A DNA stretch of 64,000 bases from Halorubellus salinus (GTDB taxonomy: Archaea > Halobacteriota > Halobacteria > Halobacteriales > Natrialbaceae). The DNA is taken from positions 496,001-560,000 of the forward strand of contig NZ_JAJCVI010000001.1 in assembly GCF_020567525.1 (NCBI RefSeq). Reading direction: 5' to 3'. The translations under genes and the position numbers were made by a program. Of the stretch, positions 44,458 through 52,547 are shown piece by piece; positions within the stretch are counted from its first letter, which is position 1; each line of letters begins with the position of its first letter. Under the pieces are notes generated by a model. That model saw nothing but the letters and a program-made list of their open reading frames with translations. It was not told where the DNA came from and did not search any database.

Positions 44458-45576
44458 ATGGGAGCATCAGAATCAGTAACGAGAGGTAGAGAGCTCATCG
44501 TCGAGAAGCCGATGACAGCCGCTCTCGTCTTCATCGGCGTCGTCCTCCTACTGGACATGCTACGCCAGCTCCTCACGGGAGAGCTGGCGATATCCGGCAT
44601 GCTCGGACTCATCAAGGACGGCCTCATGCGCGGCCTCGTCATCGGTCTCGCGGGAATCGGGCTCTCGATGACGTACAGCATCCTGAACTTCGCGAACTTC
44701 GCCCACGGCGACTACATCACCGCCGGCGCGTTCTCGGGCTGGTCGGTCACGTACCTCATCGCCGGCGGCTTCGGCGCCGAGGCGAACATCGGGTCGCTCG
44801 CCCTCGTCGGCGCCGGCGGCTCCGTCTTCGGTGGCGCACTAGGCGTCAACATCGTGAACACGCCGCTCGCCGTGCTCGCCGGTCTCATCGTCGCCGGGAG
44901 CCTCACCATCGGGCTCGCGCTCTTCATCGACCGCTTCATGTTCAAACCGATCCGGGACGCCGGCGGCATCCCGCTGCTCATCACGAGCATCGGGGTGGCG
45001 TTCGCGCTCCGGTACCTCATCCTGTTCGTCTTCGACTCCAGTACGCGCGGCACGACCGACGCCGGGACCGTCCCAGACATCCGGCCGCTCGTCCTCGACG
45101 GGACCGTCCCGCTCACGCTCCACGACGGCTTCCTGGTCGTCGTCGCGGGCGGCCTCATGCTCGGCGTGCACTTCCTCCTGCAGCGCACGAAGCTCGGGAA
45201 GGCGATGCGCGCGATGAGTGACGACGAGTCGCTCGCACGCATCACGGGCATCCCGACCGAACGCGTCATCCGGTCGACGTGGATCATCGGCGGCGGCCTC
45301 ACCGGCATCGCCGGCTACATGTTCGTCCTCTGGAAGGGGACGCTCTCCTGGAACGACGGCTGGCTGCTGCTCCTGCTCATCTTCGCAGCGGTCATCCTCG
45401 GCGGCATCGGGTCGGTGTACGGCGCCATCCTCGGCGGCCTCGTCATCGGCCTGACGGCGTCGACGGCGGTCATCTGGATACCGTCCGGGTTCGCTCGCGC
45501 CGCCGCGTTCGTCGTCATGATCCTCGTGCTGGTCGCGCGTCCACAGGGGCTGTTCTCTGGGAGGTCGACAGCATGA
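44458..45576 (+). CDS. livH: Branched-chain amino acid-type ABC transporter permease LivH
   Basis: A 372-aa polytopic membrane protein, one of two permeases of a HAAT-type importer (branched-chain amino acids, or related amides/urea in some systems). About eight hydrophobic helices are visible. The family signature 'GLSMTYSILNFANFAHGDYITAGAF' is at about 63-87, and the coupling-helix loop 'RAMSDDESLARITGIPTERVI' is near 250. A short hydrophilic N-terminus precedes the first helix. It is first in a four-gene operon (livH, livM, livG, livF) with 4-base overlaps between successive genes. The substrate is inferred from family only. Confidence 0.94.
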   Translation: MGASESVTRGRELIVEKPMTAALVFIGVVLLLDMLRQLLTGELAISGMLGLIKDGLMRGLVIGLAGIGLSMTYSILNFANFAHGDYITAGAFSGWSVTYLIAGGFGAEANIGSLALVGAGGSVFGGALGVNIVNTPLAVLAGLIVAGSLTIGLALFIDRFMFKPIRDAGGIPLLITSIGVAFALRYLILFVFDSSTRGTTDAGTVPDIRPLVLDGTVPLTLHDGFLVVVAGGLMLGVHFLLQRTKLGKAMRAMSDDESLARITGIPTERVIRSTWIIGGGLTGIAGYMFVLWKGTLSWNDGWLLLLLIFAAVILGGIGSVYGAILGGLVIGLTASTAVIWIPSGFARAAAFVVMILVLVARPQGLFSGRSTA

Positions 45577-46979
45577 GCGAGACCGACAGCGGCGACGAAC
45601 CGAAGGGGTACGGGCAGAGCGAGGAGGAGGACCAGTCGGTCCTGTTCGGGATCGACTTCCGGAACGACAAGTACATGCTCCTCACGCTCCTCGTGGGCGT
45701 GTTCGCGCTGTACCTCATCGGCGGGGTCGTCATCGGCCTGCCGTTCCGCGGGCTGATGAACCAGCTCGGTCAGTTGAGCTTCTGGATCGCGGTGTTCGCG
45801 ATGTCGGCGCTCGCGCTGAACCTCCACTGGGGGTACACGGGCCTGTTCAACATCGGTATCGTCGGCTTCATGGCGACCGGCGTGTACATCACGGGCGTCC
45901 TCTCGAAGCCCGTGTTCGGCTCCGGGACCAGTGCCGCCGAGGTCGGTGGCTTCGGGCTACCGCTCCTCGTCGGGATCGTCGGCGGGATGGCCGCAGCCGC
46001 CATCCTCGGCCTCATCGCGGCACTCCCGGCGCTTCGACTCCGCGCGGACTACCTCGCGATCGTCACCATCGCGTTGTCCGAGATCGTCCGGTTCTCACTG
46101 CTCTCGGACACCCTGAGCAGTGCGGACGTCGCCGGCTACAAGGTCGGTCTCGGCGGCGGTGACGGGGTCATCCTCGACTACGGCGACCCGCTCGAGGTGT
46201 TCGTCCGCACCGCGTCCGTGCCGTTCGACCTCGTGTTCGGCCAATCCGGGTGGTTATGGGAGGAGGTGTATCTCGGCGTCCTCGTCGAAGCCGTCGGGAG
46301 CGCCATCCCGAACAACCCGAAGCCGGTCGTGGACAACTTCGCGTACGCGTTCGTCCTCCTCCTGGTGCTGGGCGGGTTCTACGTCCTCATCACGCGCATC
46401 GGGAGTTCGCCGTTCGGTCGCGTCCTGAAGGCCGTCCGCGAGGACGAGGACGTGACGAACGCGCTCGGGAAGAACACGAACGTGTTCAAGATCAAGTCGT
46501 TCATGGTCGGTTGCGCGCTCATGGGCCTCATCGGCATCCTCTGGTTCGGTACGCAGGGGTCGGTGACGCCGAACACGTTCCGGCCACGCATCACGTTCTA
46601 CGTGTGGATCGCGCTCATCATCGGCGGTTCCGGGTCGAACACCGGGAGCGTCATGGGTGGCGCGATCTTCGCCGCGTTCCTCTTCCAGGGCCCGCGGTAC
46701 TTCAAGAACATCGTCGAGACGGTGCTCGGGAACCCCGAGGCGCCGTCGAGCTTCGGGCAGGCGATGGCGCCGCTCAGCGGCGGAGACATCTTCCCGATGC
46801 TCCTCTACACGCTCGACTCCATCCGCCAGCTGCAGTTGTTCCTGATGGGGGTCGTCCTCATCTGGCTCATGCACCGGCGGCCCGACGGCCTGCTCGGTCA
46901 CCGGAAGGAGTCCGCGTCGAGCATCCCGCTCACGCGGCCAACGAAGAAGGCCGCGACCGACGGAGGTGAGGACCAATGA
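45573..46979 (+). CDS. livM: Branched-chain amino acid-type ABC transporter permease LivM
   Basis: A 468-aa second permease. After a 30-residue acidic cytoplasmic N-terminus come about ten hydrophobic helices. LivM markers are 'ALNLHWGYTGLFNIGIVGFMATGVY' (about 85-109), 'LRADYLAIVTIALSEIVRF' and the coupling loop 'FGRVLKAVREDEDVTNALGKNT'. The region between about 190 and 260 carries a family-variable insert. The ATG overlaps the livH stop by four bases, and the stop overlaps livG in the same way, showing tight translational coupling. Confidence 0.94.
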   Translation: MSETDSGDEPKGYGQSEEEDQSVLFGIDFRNDKYMLLTLLVGVFALYLIGGVVIGLPFRGLMNQLGQLSFWIAVFAMSALALNLHWGYTGLFNIGIVGFMATGVYITGVLSKPVFGSGTSAAEVGGFGLPLLVGIVGGMAAAAILGLIAALPALRLRADYLAIVTIALSEIVRFSLLSDTLSSADVAGYKVGLGGGDGVILDYGDPLEVFVRTASVPFDLVFGQSGWLWEEVYLGVLVEAVGSAIPNNPKPVVDNFAYAFVLLLVLGGFYVLITRIGSSPFGRVLKAVREDEDVTNALGKNTNVFKIKSFMVGCALMGLIGILWFGTQGSVTPNTFRPRITFYVWIALIIGGSGSNTGSVMGGAIFAAFLFQGPRYFKNIVETVLGNPEAPSSFGQAMAPLSGGDIFPMLLYTLDSIRQLQLFLMGVVLIWLMHRRPDGLLGHRKESASSIPLTRPTKKAATDGGEDQ

Positions 46980-47857
46980 GTGACGCCGAACCCTCGGACG
47001 CAACCGACTCGGAGACCGATTCCGGCGGTGTCACGGTCCCTGACGCGGACGCGGACGTGGAACTGGACGCGGTCTCGGAGAGCGCGGACATGGTCGACGT
47101 CCCACTGAAGGTACGGGACCTCCGGAAGACGTTCGGCGGCATCACCGCGGTCGATAACGCCGGCTTCGAGATCAAGAAGGGCTCGATGACGGGCCTCATC
47201 GGGCCGAACGGCGCGGGGAAGTCGACGACGTTCAACTGCATCACGGGCACGTACACGCCCGACTCCGGGGTCGTGGAGTTCAACGGCGAGGACATCACGG
47301 GCCTGGAGCCGTACGAGGTCGCCGAGCGCGGCCTCGTGCGGACGTTCCAGATCGCGCGCGAACTCTCGGAGATGACCGTCCTGGAGAACATGATGGTCGC
47401 TCCGATGCATCAGCGCGGCGAAGCGCTCTGGCGGTCGGTGTTCGCGCGCAACGACGTGAACAAGCAGGAAGAGGAGATCCTGGAGCGCGCGTGGGAGACC
47501 CTCGAGTTCTTCGACATCGAGCACCTCGCGAACGAGTACGCGGGGAACCTCTCCGGCGGGCAACGGAAGCTCCTGGAGATGGCGCGTGCGCTCCTGACGG
47601 ACCCGGACATGCTCCTGCTCGACGAGCCGTTCGCGGGCGTCAACCCGACGCTCGAGGAGCGGCTCCTGGAGCACATCCACGAACTCCGCAACCAGGGGTA
47701 CACGTTCCTCATCGTCGAGCACGACATGGACCTCATCATGGAGAACTGCGAGAAAGTCATCGTCATGCACCAGGGCCGCATCCTCACCGAAGGGACGCCG
47801 GAGGACGTGCGGAACAACGAAGACGTCATCGAGGCGTACCTCGGAGGTGAGGTATGA
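46976..47857 (+). CDS. livG: ABC transporter ATP-binding protein LivG
   Basis: A 293-aa ATPase. An Asp/Ser-rich 38-residue N-terminal extension precedes the domain. Walker A is 'GPNGAGKSTTFN' (about 77-88), the Q-loop near 'VRTFQIARELSEMTVLENMMV', the signature 'NLSGGQRKLLEMARAL' (about 192-207), Walker B 'MLLLDEPFAGVNP', and the switch His in 'IVEHDMDLIM'. It powers uptake through LivHM with LivF. It overlaps both neighbours by four bases. Confidence 0.95.
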   Translation: MSDAEPSDATDSETDSGGVTVPDADADVELDAVSESADMVDVPLKVRDLRKTFGGITAVDNAGFEIKKGSMTGLIGPNGAGKSTTFNCITGTYTPDSGVVEFNGEDITGLEPYEVAERGLVRTFQIARELSEMTVLENMMVAPMHQRGEALWRSVFARNDVNKQEEEILERAWETLEFFDIEHLANEYAGNLSGGQRKLLEMARALLTDPDMLLLDEPFAGVNPTLEERLLEHIHELRNQGYTFLIVEHDMDLIMENCEKVIVMHQGRILTEGTPEDVRNNEDVIEAYLGGEV

Positions 47858-48669
47858 CCGACGAATCGACGCCGAGTGACGCGACGCCGGACGCGGCGTC
47901 GAGTGGCTTCGAGCCGGACGGTGGCGCGACGACGAGCGCAGCGACGGACGTCACGCTCTACGAGGACAGCATCCTGTCCGTCCGCGACCTGGACGCCGGG
48001 TACGGCGACCTCCAGATCCTGACGGACGTCGACATGGACGTGAACGACGAGGAGTACGTCACCATCGTCGGCCCGAACGGCGCGGGGAAGTCGACCGTGA
48101 TGAAGTCCGTGTTCGGGTTGACGAGCCACATGGGTGGGACCGTCCAGTTCGAGACGAACGACATCACGACGATGCGTCCGGAGGACATCATCCACCTCGG
48201 GCTCGGGTACGTCCCGCAGAACGACAACGTGTTCGGGACGCTGACCGTCCGCGAGAACCTCGAGATGGGCGCGTACATCCTCGAGGACGTCCCGCAGGAT
48301 TCGCTGAACGAGGTGTTCGAGCGCTTCCCGATACTGGAGGAACGCCAGACCCAGAAGGCGGGGACGCTCTCCGGCGGGCAACAGCAGATGCTCGCGATGG
48401 GTCGAGCGCTGATGCTCGACCCCGAACTCCTCTTGCTCGACGAGCCCTCGGCGGGGCTGGCGCCGGACCTCGTCGCGGAGATGTTCGACAAGATCGACGA
48501 GATCAACGACGCCGGGACGGCTATCCTGATGGTCGAGCAGAACGCGAAGGAGGCGCTGCGTCGCTGCGACCGCGGGTACGTGCTCGTAGACGGGAAGAAC
48601 CGCTACGAGGACGAGGGGACGACGCTCCTGAACGACCCGCAGGTCCGCCAGGACTTCCTCGGCGGGTAA
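47854..48669 (+). CDS. livF: ABC transporter ATP-binding protein LivF
   Basis: A 271-aa ATPase, the second nucleotide-binding subunit. A 30-40 residue acidic N-terminal extension is followed by Walker A 'GPNGAGKSTVMKS', the signature 'LSGGQQQMLAMGRALM', Walker B 'LLLLDEPSAGLAP' and the switch region 'MVEQNAKEAL', in which Gln precedes Asn as usual for LivF. It is last in the liv operon. A stem-loop follows 18 bases after the stop. The binding protein is not in this operon; a candidate is encoded about 1.6 kb downstream on the other strand. Confidence 0.95.
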   Translation: MTDESTPSDATPDAASSGFEPDGGATTSAATDVTLYEDSILSVRDLDAGYGDLQILTDVDMDVNDEEYVTIVGPNGAGKSTVMKSVFGLTSHMGGTVQFETNDITTMRPEDIIHLGLGYVPQNDNVFGTLTVRENLEMGAYILEDVPQDSLNEVFERFPILEERQTQKAGTLSGGQQQMLAMGRALMLDPELLLLDEPSAGLAPDLVAEMFDKIDEINDAGTAILMVEQNAKEALRRCDRGYVLVDGKNRYEDEGTTLLNDPQVRQDFLGG

Positions 48670-48686
48670 GGCGGTACGGACTCGCG

Positions 48687-48706
48687 CGACCGATCGGAGT
48701 CGGTCG
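48687..48706 (+). terminator. Stem-loop after livF
   Basis: CGACCGA and its complement TCGGTCG form a 7-base stem with a 6-base loop 18 bases after the livF stop, with T-rich bases (CGATTTCTTCG) about 20 bases further on. It plausibly marks the end of the liv operon. Confidence 0.4.
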
Positions 48707-48904
48707 TGTCCTCCCAGCGACGTCGATTTCTTCGTGCCGGTCCGTCCGTCGAGCGTGCTCGCCGCTGACGCGGCGACAGTGCGACCGTGACTTCGACGTC
48801 GAACGCGCGACGTGGCATCGAGATGCGGTTTCGAGTCCGTTCGTGGATTCGGCTCCTCGTGCCGCGTCGTCCACGCCGAGTCTATCTCGGTCGTTCCGAG
48901 ACGC

Positions 48905-49837
48905 CTAGATGGCGACTCGCGCCTCGGTTTCGGTGTCGGTCTCGGTGCCAGCCTCCTCGTCAGTCGTGGTCGGCTCGGTGCCGGTCTCCTCGTCCGTCGT
49001 GGTCGTCTCGTTCCCCGTCGTCTCGTTCATCGATTCGTTCATCGATTCGTTCATCGACTCGTTCGCGGACGGCAGTTCGACCGTCAGGGTCGCGTCCTCG
49101 GTGAGGACGAGGTCGAACGGGGTGTCCGCGGGCGCGGCGTCGGCGTCGAGGTAGCCGACGGCGAGCGCGGAGTACGCGGTCTCTCCCTCGAGCGCGACGT
49201 CGAACGTGGCGGCGACGGTCCCGTTGTTCCCGGCGGTCGCCGGCCGGATCTCGACGGTGTAGTTCCCCGCGGGCACCGACACGTAGTCCGAGCCGTTCTG
49301 GAAGGTGACGTTCTCCGCGAGCACGACGCTCCCGTTCGCGGTCGTGACGTCGACCGCGGGCGCGTCGGGCGAGAGGTGGATGACGCTCAGCGCGCTCTCG
49401 TTCTCGGCGGGCGTGTACGCGTCGTCGACGAAGAACACGGGTTCGAACGTCGAGCTCGCGTTCTCGGTGACCTCGCCGCTCGCGGCGACGGTCGTCAGCG
49501 ACCGCGCCGACAGCGTGACGGCGTCGTCGAACACCGCGGTGTCGGTGCCGGTCACGACGATGGAGACGTTGTACGTCCCCGCGGGCAGGGAGAGGTAGTC
49601 GCTGACGGCGCCGAAGCTCACGTTCGAGAGCACGGTCTCGTTCTCGACGCGAACGTCCACTGCCGGGGCGTCAGGGGACGCGTGTACGACGCGGAGGTAC
49701 GACGTGTCCTGCGTCGAGACGTGGCTGTCAGTCGTCTGTGCGGGCGGTACGGCGAACGCGAACGCCACCGTGCTGCCGACGAGGCCGACGGCGAGTACGA
49801 TGGCGAGTAGCTTCGTTGCTGTGGTGTTTAAGCGCAC
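48905..49837 (-). CDS. Exported protein with two DUF4397 domains
   Basis: A 310-aa secreted protein. An N-terminal signal (about 1-30, 'LLAIVLAVGLVGSTVAFAFA') is followed by two DUF4397 domains, each starting RVVHASPDAPAVDV or similar (near 50 and 150), with beta-sandwich character. There are many N-glycosylation sequons. The tail (about 260-310) is low complexity, with NESM repeated (a 12-base DNA repeat near 49023-49063) and then Thr/Glu-rich. No PGF-type C-terminal anchor is present. The GTG at 49837 is preferred because CATAACAAAG lies about 28 bases upstream; a GTG at 49888 is possible. The function of DUF4397 is unknown, probably cell-surface. Confidence 0.8.
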   Translation of the reverse strand: MRLNTTATKLLAIVLAVGLVGSTVAFAFAVPPAQTTDSHVSTQDTSYLRVVHASPDAPAVDVRVENETVLSNVSFGAVSDYLSLPAGTYNVSIVVTGTDTAVFDDAVTLSARSLTTVAASGEVTENASSTFEPVFFVDDAYTPAENESALSVIHLSPDAPAVDVTTANGSVVLAENVTFQNGSDYVSVPAGNYTVEIRPATAGNNGTVAATFDVALEGETAYSALAVGYLDADAAPADTPFDLVLTEDATLTVELPSANESMNESMNESMNETTGNETTTTDEETGTEPTTTDEEAGTETDTETEARVAI

Positions 49838-50306
49838 AAGTGCCCCCGCGGTCGCTCGTCGCTTTGTTATGACGCGGTGTCGAATCACTCTGGAACGGGT
49901 CGTTCGCGTAACAATCGTGTACCGGTTTCACACGCCCGGGGGCGCCGCAGCCGGCGGGCGTCCGGGGTCGGTGCCATGCGGTAACGAGCGAACTATCCCG
50001 CGATCAGTCGCGTTACTCTGGAGACTGCGACGTCATCCCGGATTACCTCCTCCAGTCGGCCACTCGCTCCGATCCGACGCGAGGACACGAACCGGGTAGT
50101 AATCCCGTCGTCACTCCGCTCGCGAGAACGTGACCGTGGCATTACCGGCACGTAACAGCTTCCTGTGAAAGATTCACGCGTGAAACGTCCGTCGCGACCG
50201 GGACCTCCATCGGTGTGAGTGAACGACGGTCGACTCTGGACCACGGTCGCGTCGCTATCGTATCTGGCGTCGAAAAAACGAGAATCTGTCCGTGGTCGCG
50301 ACCGAC
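49838..50306. other. 469-base intergenic region without a gene
   Basis: Between the DUF4397 gene and the binding-protein gene no coding region is supported. A short inverted repeat GTGAA-AGA-TTCAC occurs at 50165-50177, and a T-run for the minus-strand transcript is at 50273-50278. Nothing else is recognised. Confidence 0.5.
50273..50278 (-). terminator. T-run after the binding-protein gene
   Basis: Six consecutive T on the minus strand lie 28-34 bases after the stop codon at 50307, consistent with archaeal T-run termination. Confidence 0.5.
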
Positions 50307-51599
50307 TTACTCGGCGGACATCGCTTCGCTGACGACGGAACTGTACGAGGATTCGCCCTGGTTGAACGCCACCTGACGGAACACGCTCCCGTCGAACTCG
50401 TCCTCGAACACGCCCGAGAACCGCTCGGAGAGCTGCTGGCCGTAGTCGTTGTTGACGTACAGCGTCGCAGCGCTCCCGGCTTCCAGGCGTTCGCTCGCGA
50501 CCTGCGCCATGACGCGGCCCTGCAGGCGGTCCGACGGTGCCGTCCGGAAGATGTAGTCGTTGTCCTCGAGGTTCGTCACCGACAGCGCCGTCGAGGACGG
50601 CGAGCAACCGACGACCTCGTTCGGGATGAGGACCTCCTGACTCACCGGGACGTTGACACCGGAGGACGCGCTCCCGCAGATGTACGGGAACCCGGCGTTG
50701 ACCAGGGTGTTCGCCGCGGAGACACCGGACTGGGAGTTCGTCTCCGTGTCCTCGAGTTGCGTCGTGACCTCCATGTCGATGTCGCTGTCGTTCACCTGGA
50801 TCGCGGGGAGCTGGGCGGCGTTGATCATGTCCGCCCCCGTGGACGCGAGCGCACCGGTCTCCGGGAGGAGGATGCCGACCATGATCTCGCGGCCCATGCC
50901 GCCGGGTATCTCGTCAGCGGACGGTCCGTTCCCGTCGGGGTTCGCACCTTCGAACTGCTGGACTTCCGCGGTCTCGGTGCCGTCCTCGGTGAATTCCCAG
51001 ATCGCGTACGCTGCGGACGCCGGGTCGCCGTTCTCGTCGAAGTTCACCGAACTGGACGAGCCCTGGAAGTTCACGTCCTCGCCGTTCGCGGCGGCTTCGA
51101 CGCCCTCGACGAAGTTGTCGACGCCGACCTCCATGCCGCCAGGGTTGGCGACGTTCCGCATCTGGTCGCGGATGGCGGTGCCGTCGTTCTCGCCGGCGGC
51201 GGCGTTCGCGAGGATGCCGATGGCGACGGAGTCGTAGGACTGCGTCGTGAACACGCCCGGCGATTCGCCGTACTCGTCCTCGTACAGCGACGTGAACGCC
51301 TCCTGGTTCGGGCCGCCCGCGGCGGGCGCGGTCCCGGTGACGTTGCTCATGTCGTTCCCGACCTGACCCGGCAGGTCGCCGTCGCGGAGGCCGTCGGGGA
51401 TGAGGATATCGACGTCGTCGCTGTAGGAACTGTAGAAGTCCCGGAACAGCTGGATACCGTCTTCGGGGTACCCGACGACGGTGAGCATGTCGGGGCCACC
51501 GCCGCCGCCGCCGAGGCCACCGATACAGCCTGCGGTGCTTGCGAGTCCAGCCGCGCCGATGCCACTCAGTACGTCACGTCTTCGCACGTTCCGTGCCAT
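50307..51599 (-). CDS. LivJ-type ABC substrate-binding lipoprotein with circularly permuted order
   Basis: A 430-aa exported binding protein with a Tat-like signal (RRRDVLSGIG) and lipobox TAGC (Cys25), then a Gly linker. Its content is clearly LivJ-type (type I periplasmic binding fold), but the order is swapped. Residues 36-215 correspond to the C-terminal half of the family (from 'PDMLTVVGYPEDGIQLFRDFY' through 'ANAAAGEND' and 'DPASAAYAIWEF'). After a linker containing GPSADEIPGG, residues 237-430 correspond to the N-terminal half (from 'REIMVGILLPETGAL' through 'TAPSDRLQGRVMAQVA' to 'SSYSSVVSEAMSAE'). The family's usual join runs from that C-terminus straight into PDML. By position it probably serves LivHMGF. 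A TATA-like CTTATTACA near 51625 makes it leaderless. Confidence 0.85.
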   Translation of the reverse strand: MARNVRRRDVLSGIGAAGLASTAGCIGGLGGGGGGPDMLTVVGYPEDGIQLFRDFYSSYSDDVDILIPDGLRDGDLPGQVGNDMSNVTGTAPAAGGPNQEAFTSLYEDEYGESPGVFTTQSYDSVAIGILANAAAGENDGTAIRDQMRNVANPGGMEVGVDNFVEGVEAAANGEDVNFQGSSSSVNFDENGDPASAAYAIWEFTEDGTETAEVQQFEGANPDGNGPSADEIPGGMGREIMVGILLPETGALASTGADMINAAQLPAIQVNDSDIDMEVTTQLEDTETNSQSGVSAANTLVNAGFPYICGSASSGVNVPVSQEVLIPNEVVGCSPSSTALSVTNLEDNDYIFRTAPSDRLQGRVMAQVASERLEAGSAATLYVNNDYGQQLSERFSGVFEDEFDGSVFRQVAFNQGESSYSSVVSEAMSAE

Positions 51600-51623
51600 G
51601 TGAGTCCTTTACAAAGGCGGGTG

Positions 51624-51634
51624 TAATAAGTCTG
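51624..51634 (-). promoter_or_regulatory. TATA-like element of the binding-protein gene
   Basis: On the minus strand CTTATTACACC is centred about 30 bases before the ATG at 51599, so transcription is predicted to start at or next to the start codon. Confidence 0.5.
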
Positions 51635-51803
51635 GCCCCGCGACCACCGTTTCGTGGGGTGGTTCCAGTGGCTCTCGAACGGGTAAACGGGCTTCTTGCG
51701 GGGGCGAGTAAATAAATCGACGGGCGACCGGTGGTGTTCGACGGACGGGTCGCCCATGACGGGTCGTCTGCCGCGCCGCCCCTCCGCGAGGATTCCCTCG
51801 CGG

Positions 51804-52379
51804 TCAGACGTCGAGGCAGTTGTCGCAGACGAGCTGACCGTTCCGGTCGGTGAGCGCGTCGCTGAGCGACCCACAGACCTCGCAGATGCTCTGCGGGTCG
51901 TACGTGGCGTCCTCGGCGGGCTGACTTCGGTCGTCCGCGACGGGCATCCCGCCGTTCTCGACGAGGTCGCCCGCGGTCGGTTCGCCGTTCACGGGTGCGG
52001 TCGCGGAGCGCGCCGCGAGGACGTCGTCGGCCGCGAGCACGCCGAAGAGTTCGTCGCCCGCAGTGACGACGAGATGCCGGATGGTCTCGGTCCCCATGCG
52101 TTCGGCGGCGACCGCGAGGGACTCCGCGGCGTCGATCGTGACGACGGGCTCGCTCATCACGACGCTCACCTCGGTGTTCATCGGGTCGCCGTCCTCCGCG
52201 ATGAGGCCGACGACGTCGCGTTCTGTGACGATGCCGACGGGCTCCGAGCCCCGGAGGACGACCGCACAACTGGTGTCGTCCTCGTACATGAGTTTCGCCG
52301 CGCCGTTCACGGAGTCGGTCTCCGTGACGCCGACGAAGTTCCTGGCTGCAACGTCGCGAATCGACACGTCCGCATTCAT
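51804..52379 (-). CDS. CBS-pair protein with C-terminal zinc ribbon
   Basis: A 191-aa protein. Two CBS domains form a Bateman module (about 8-60, 'GIVTERDVVGLI', and 70-125, 'HLVVTAGDELFGVLAADDVL'), which binds adenine nucleotides in many relatives. A linker leads to a C-terminal zinc ribbon with Cys166, Cys169, Cys185 and Cys188. The combination suggests a nucleotide-responsive regulator that contacts nucleic acid or protein through the ribbon; the target is unknown. The ATG at 52379 lies 25-30 bases after CCTTTTAGAAC, so leaderless. Confidence 0.88.
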   Translation of the reverse strand: MNADVSIRDVAARNFVGVTETDSVNGAAKLMYEDDTSCAVVLRGSEPVGIVTERDVVGLIAEDGDPMNTEVSVVMSEPVVTIDAAESLAVAAERMGTETIRHLVVTAGDELFGVLAADDVLAARSATAPVNGEPTAGDLVENGGMPVADDRSQPAEDATYDPQSICEVCGSLSDALTDRNGQLVCDNCLDV

Positions 52380-52423
52380 ACGTGAGTGATTGGCACGGCC
52401 GTTCTAAAAGGTACCTCCAGCAG

Positions 52424-52432
52424 ACTTAAGCC
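52424..52432 (+). promoter_or_regulatory. TATA-like element before the candidate ncRNA
   Basis: GACTTAAGC on the plus strand lies about 25 bases before the 5' base of a compact RNA fold. No coding region begins downstream on this strand. Confidence 0.35.
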
Positions 52433-52449
52433 CGTCCCAACGGATATAG

Positions 52450-52523
52450 GGCGGAAACCGGCCGGCGCAACGCCGGTTCGCTCCACCCAAGCACTGCTGG
52501 GTGAGCGCGCCGAACGATCCGCC
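52450..52523 (+). ncRNA. Candidate structured RNA with a three-stem fold
   Basis: Bases 52450-52455 (GGCGGA) pair with 52518-52523 (TCCGCC) and close a junction of two hairpins. The first (52456-52462 with 52472-52478, AACCGGC/GCCGGTT) has 7 pairs. The second (52479-52489 with 52498-52507) has about 10 pairs and one bulged C. It is not a tRNA: there is no T-arm and no 7-base anticodon loop. A TATA-like element sits about 25 bases upstream. The complement could fold as well, so strand and existence are inference. Confidence 0.35.
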
Positions 52524-52547
52524 ATCGCGCGCCGCGAGACCGCCTCC

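Noticed and set aside
49023-49063. 12-base repeat as a regulatory or mobile feature
   Set aside because: It encodes the NESM repeats in the low-complexity tail of the DUF4397 protein.
50307-51599. Two partial binding-protein genes or a frameshift instead of one permuted gene
   Set aside because: A single frame runs through with one signal peptide and one stop, and the linker is in frame with normal codon use.
52450-52523. tRNA identity for the three-stem structure
   Set aside because: No T-arm, hairpin loops of 8-9 bases, and only two internal stems.
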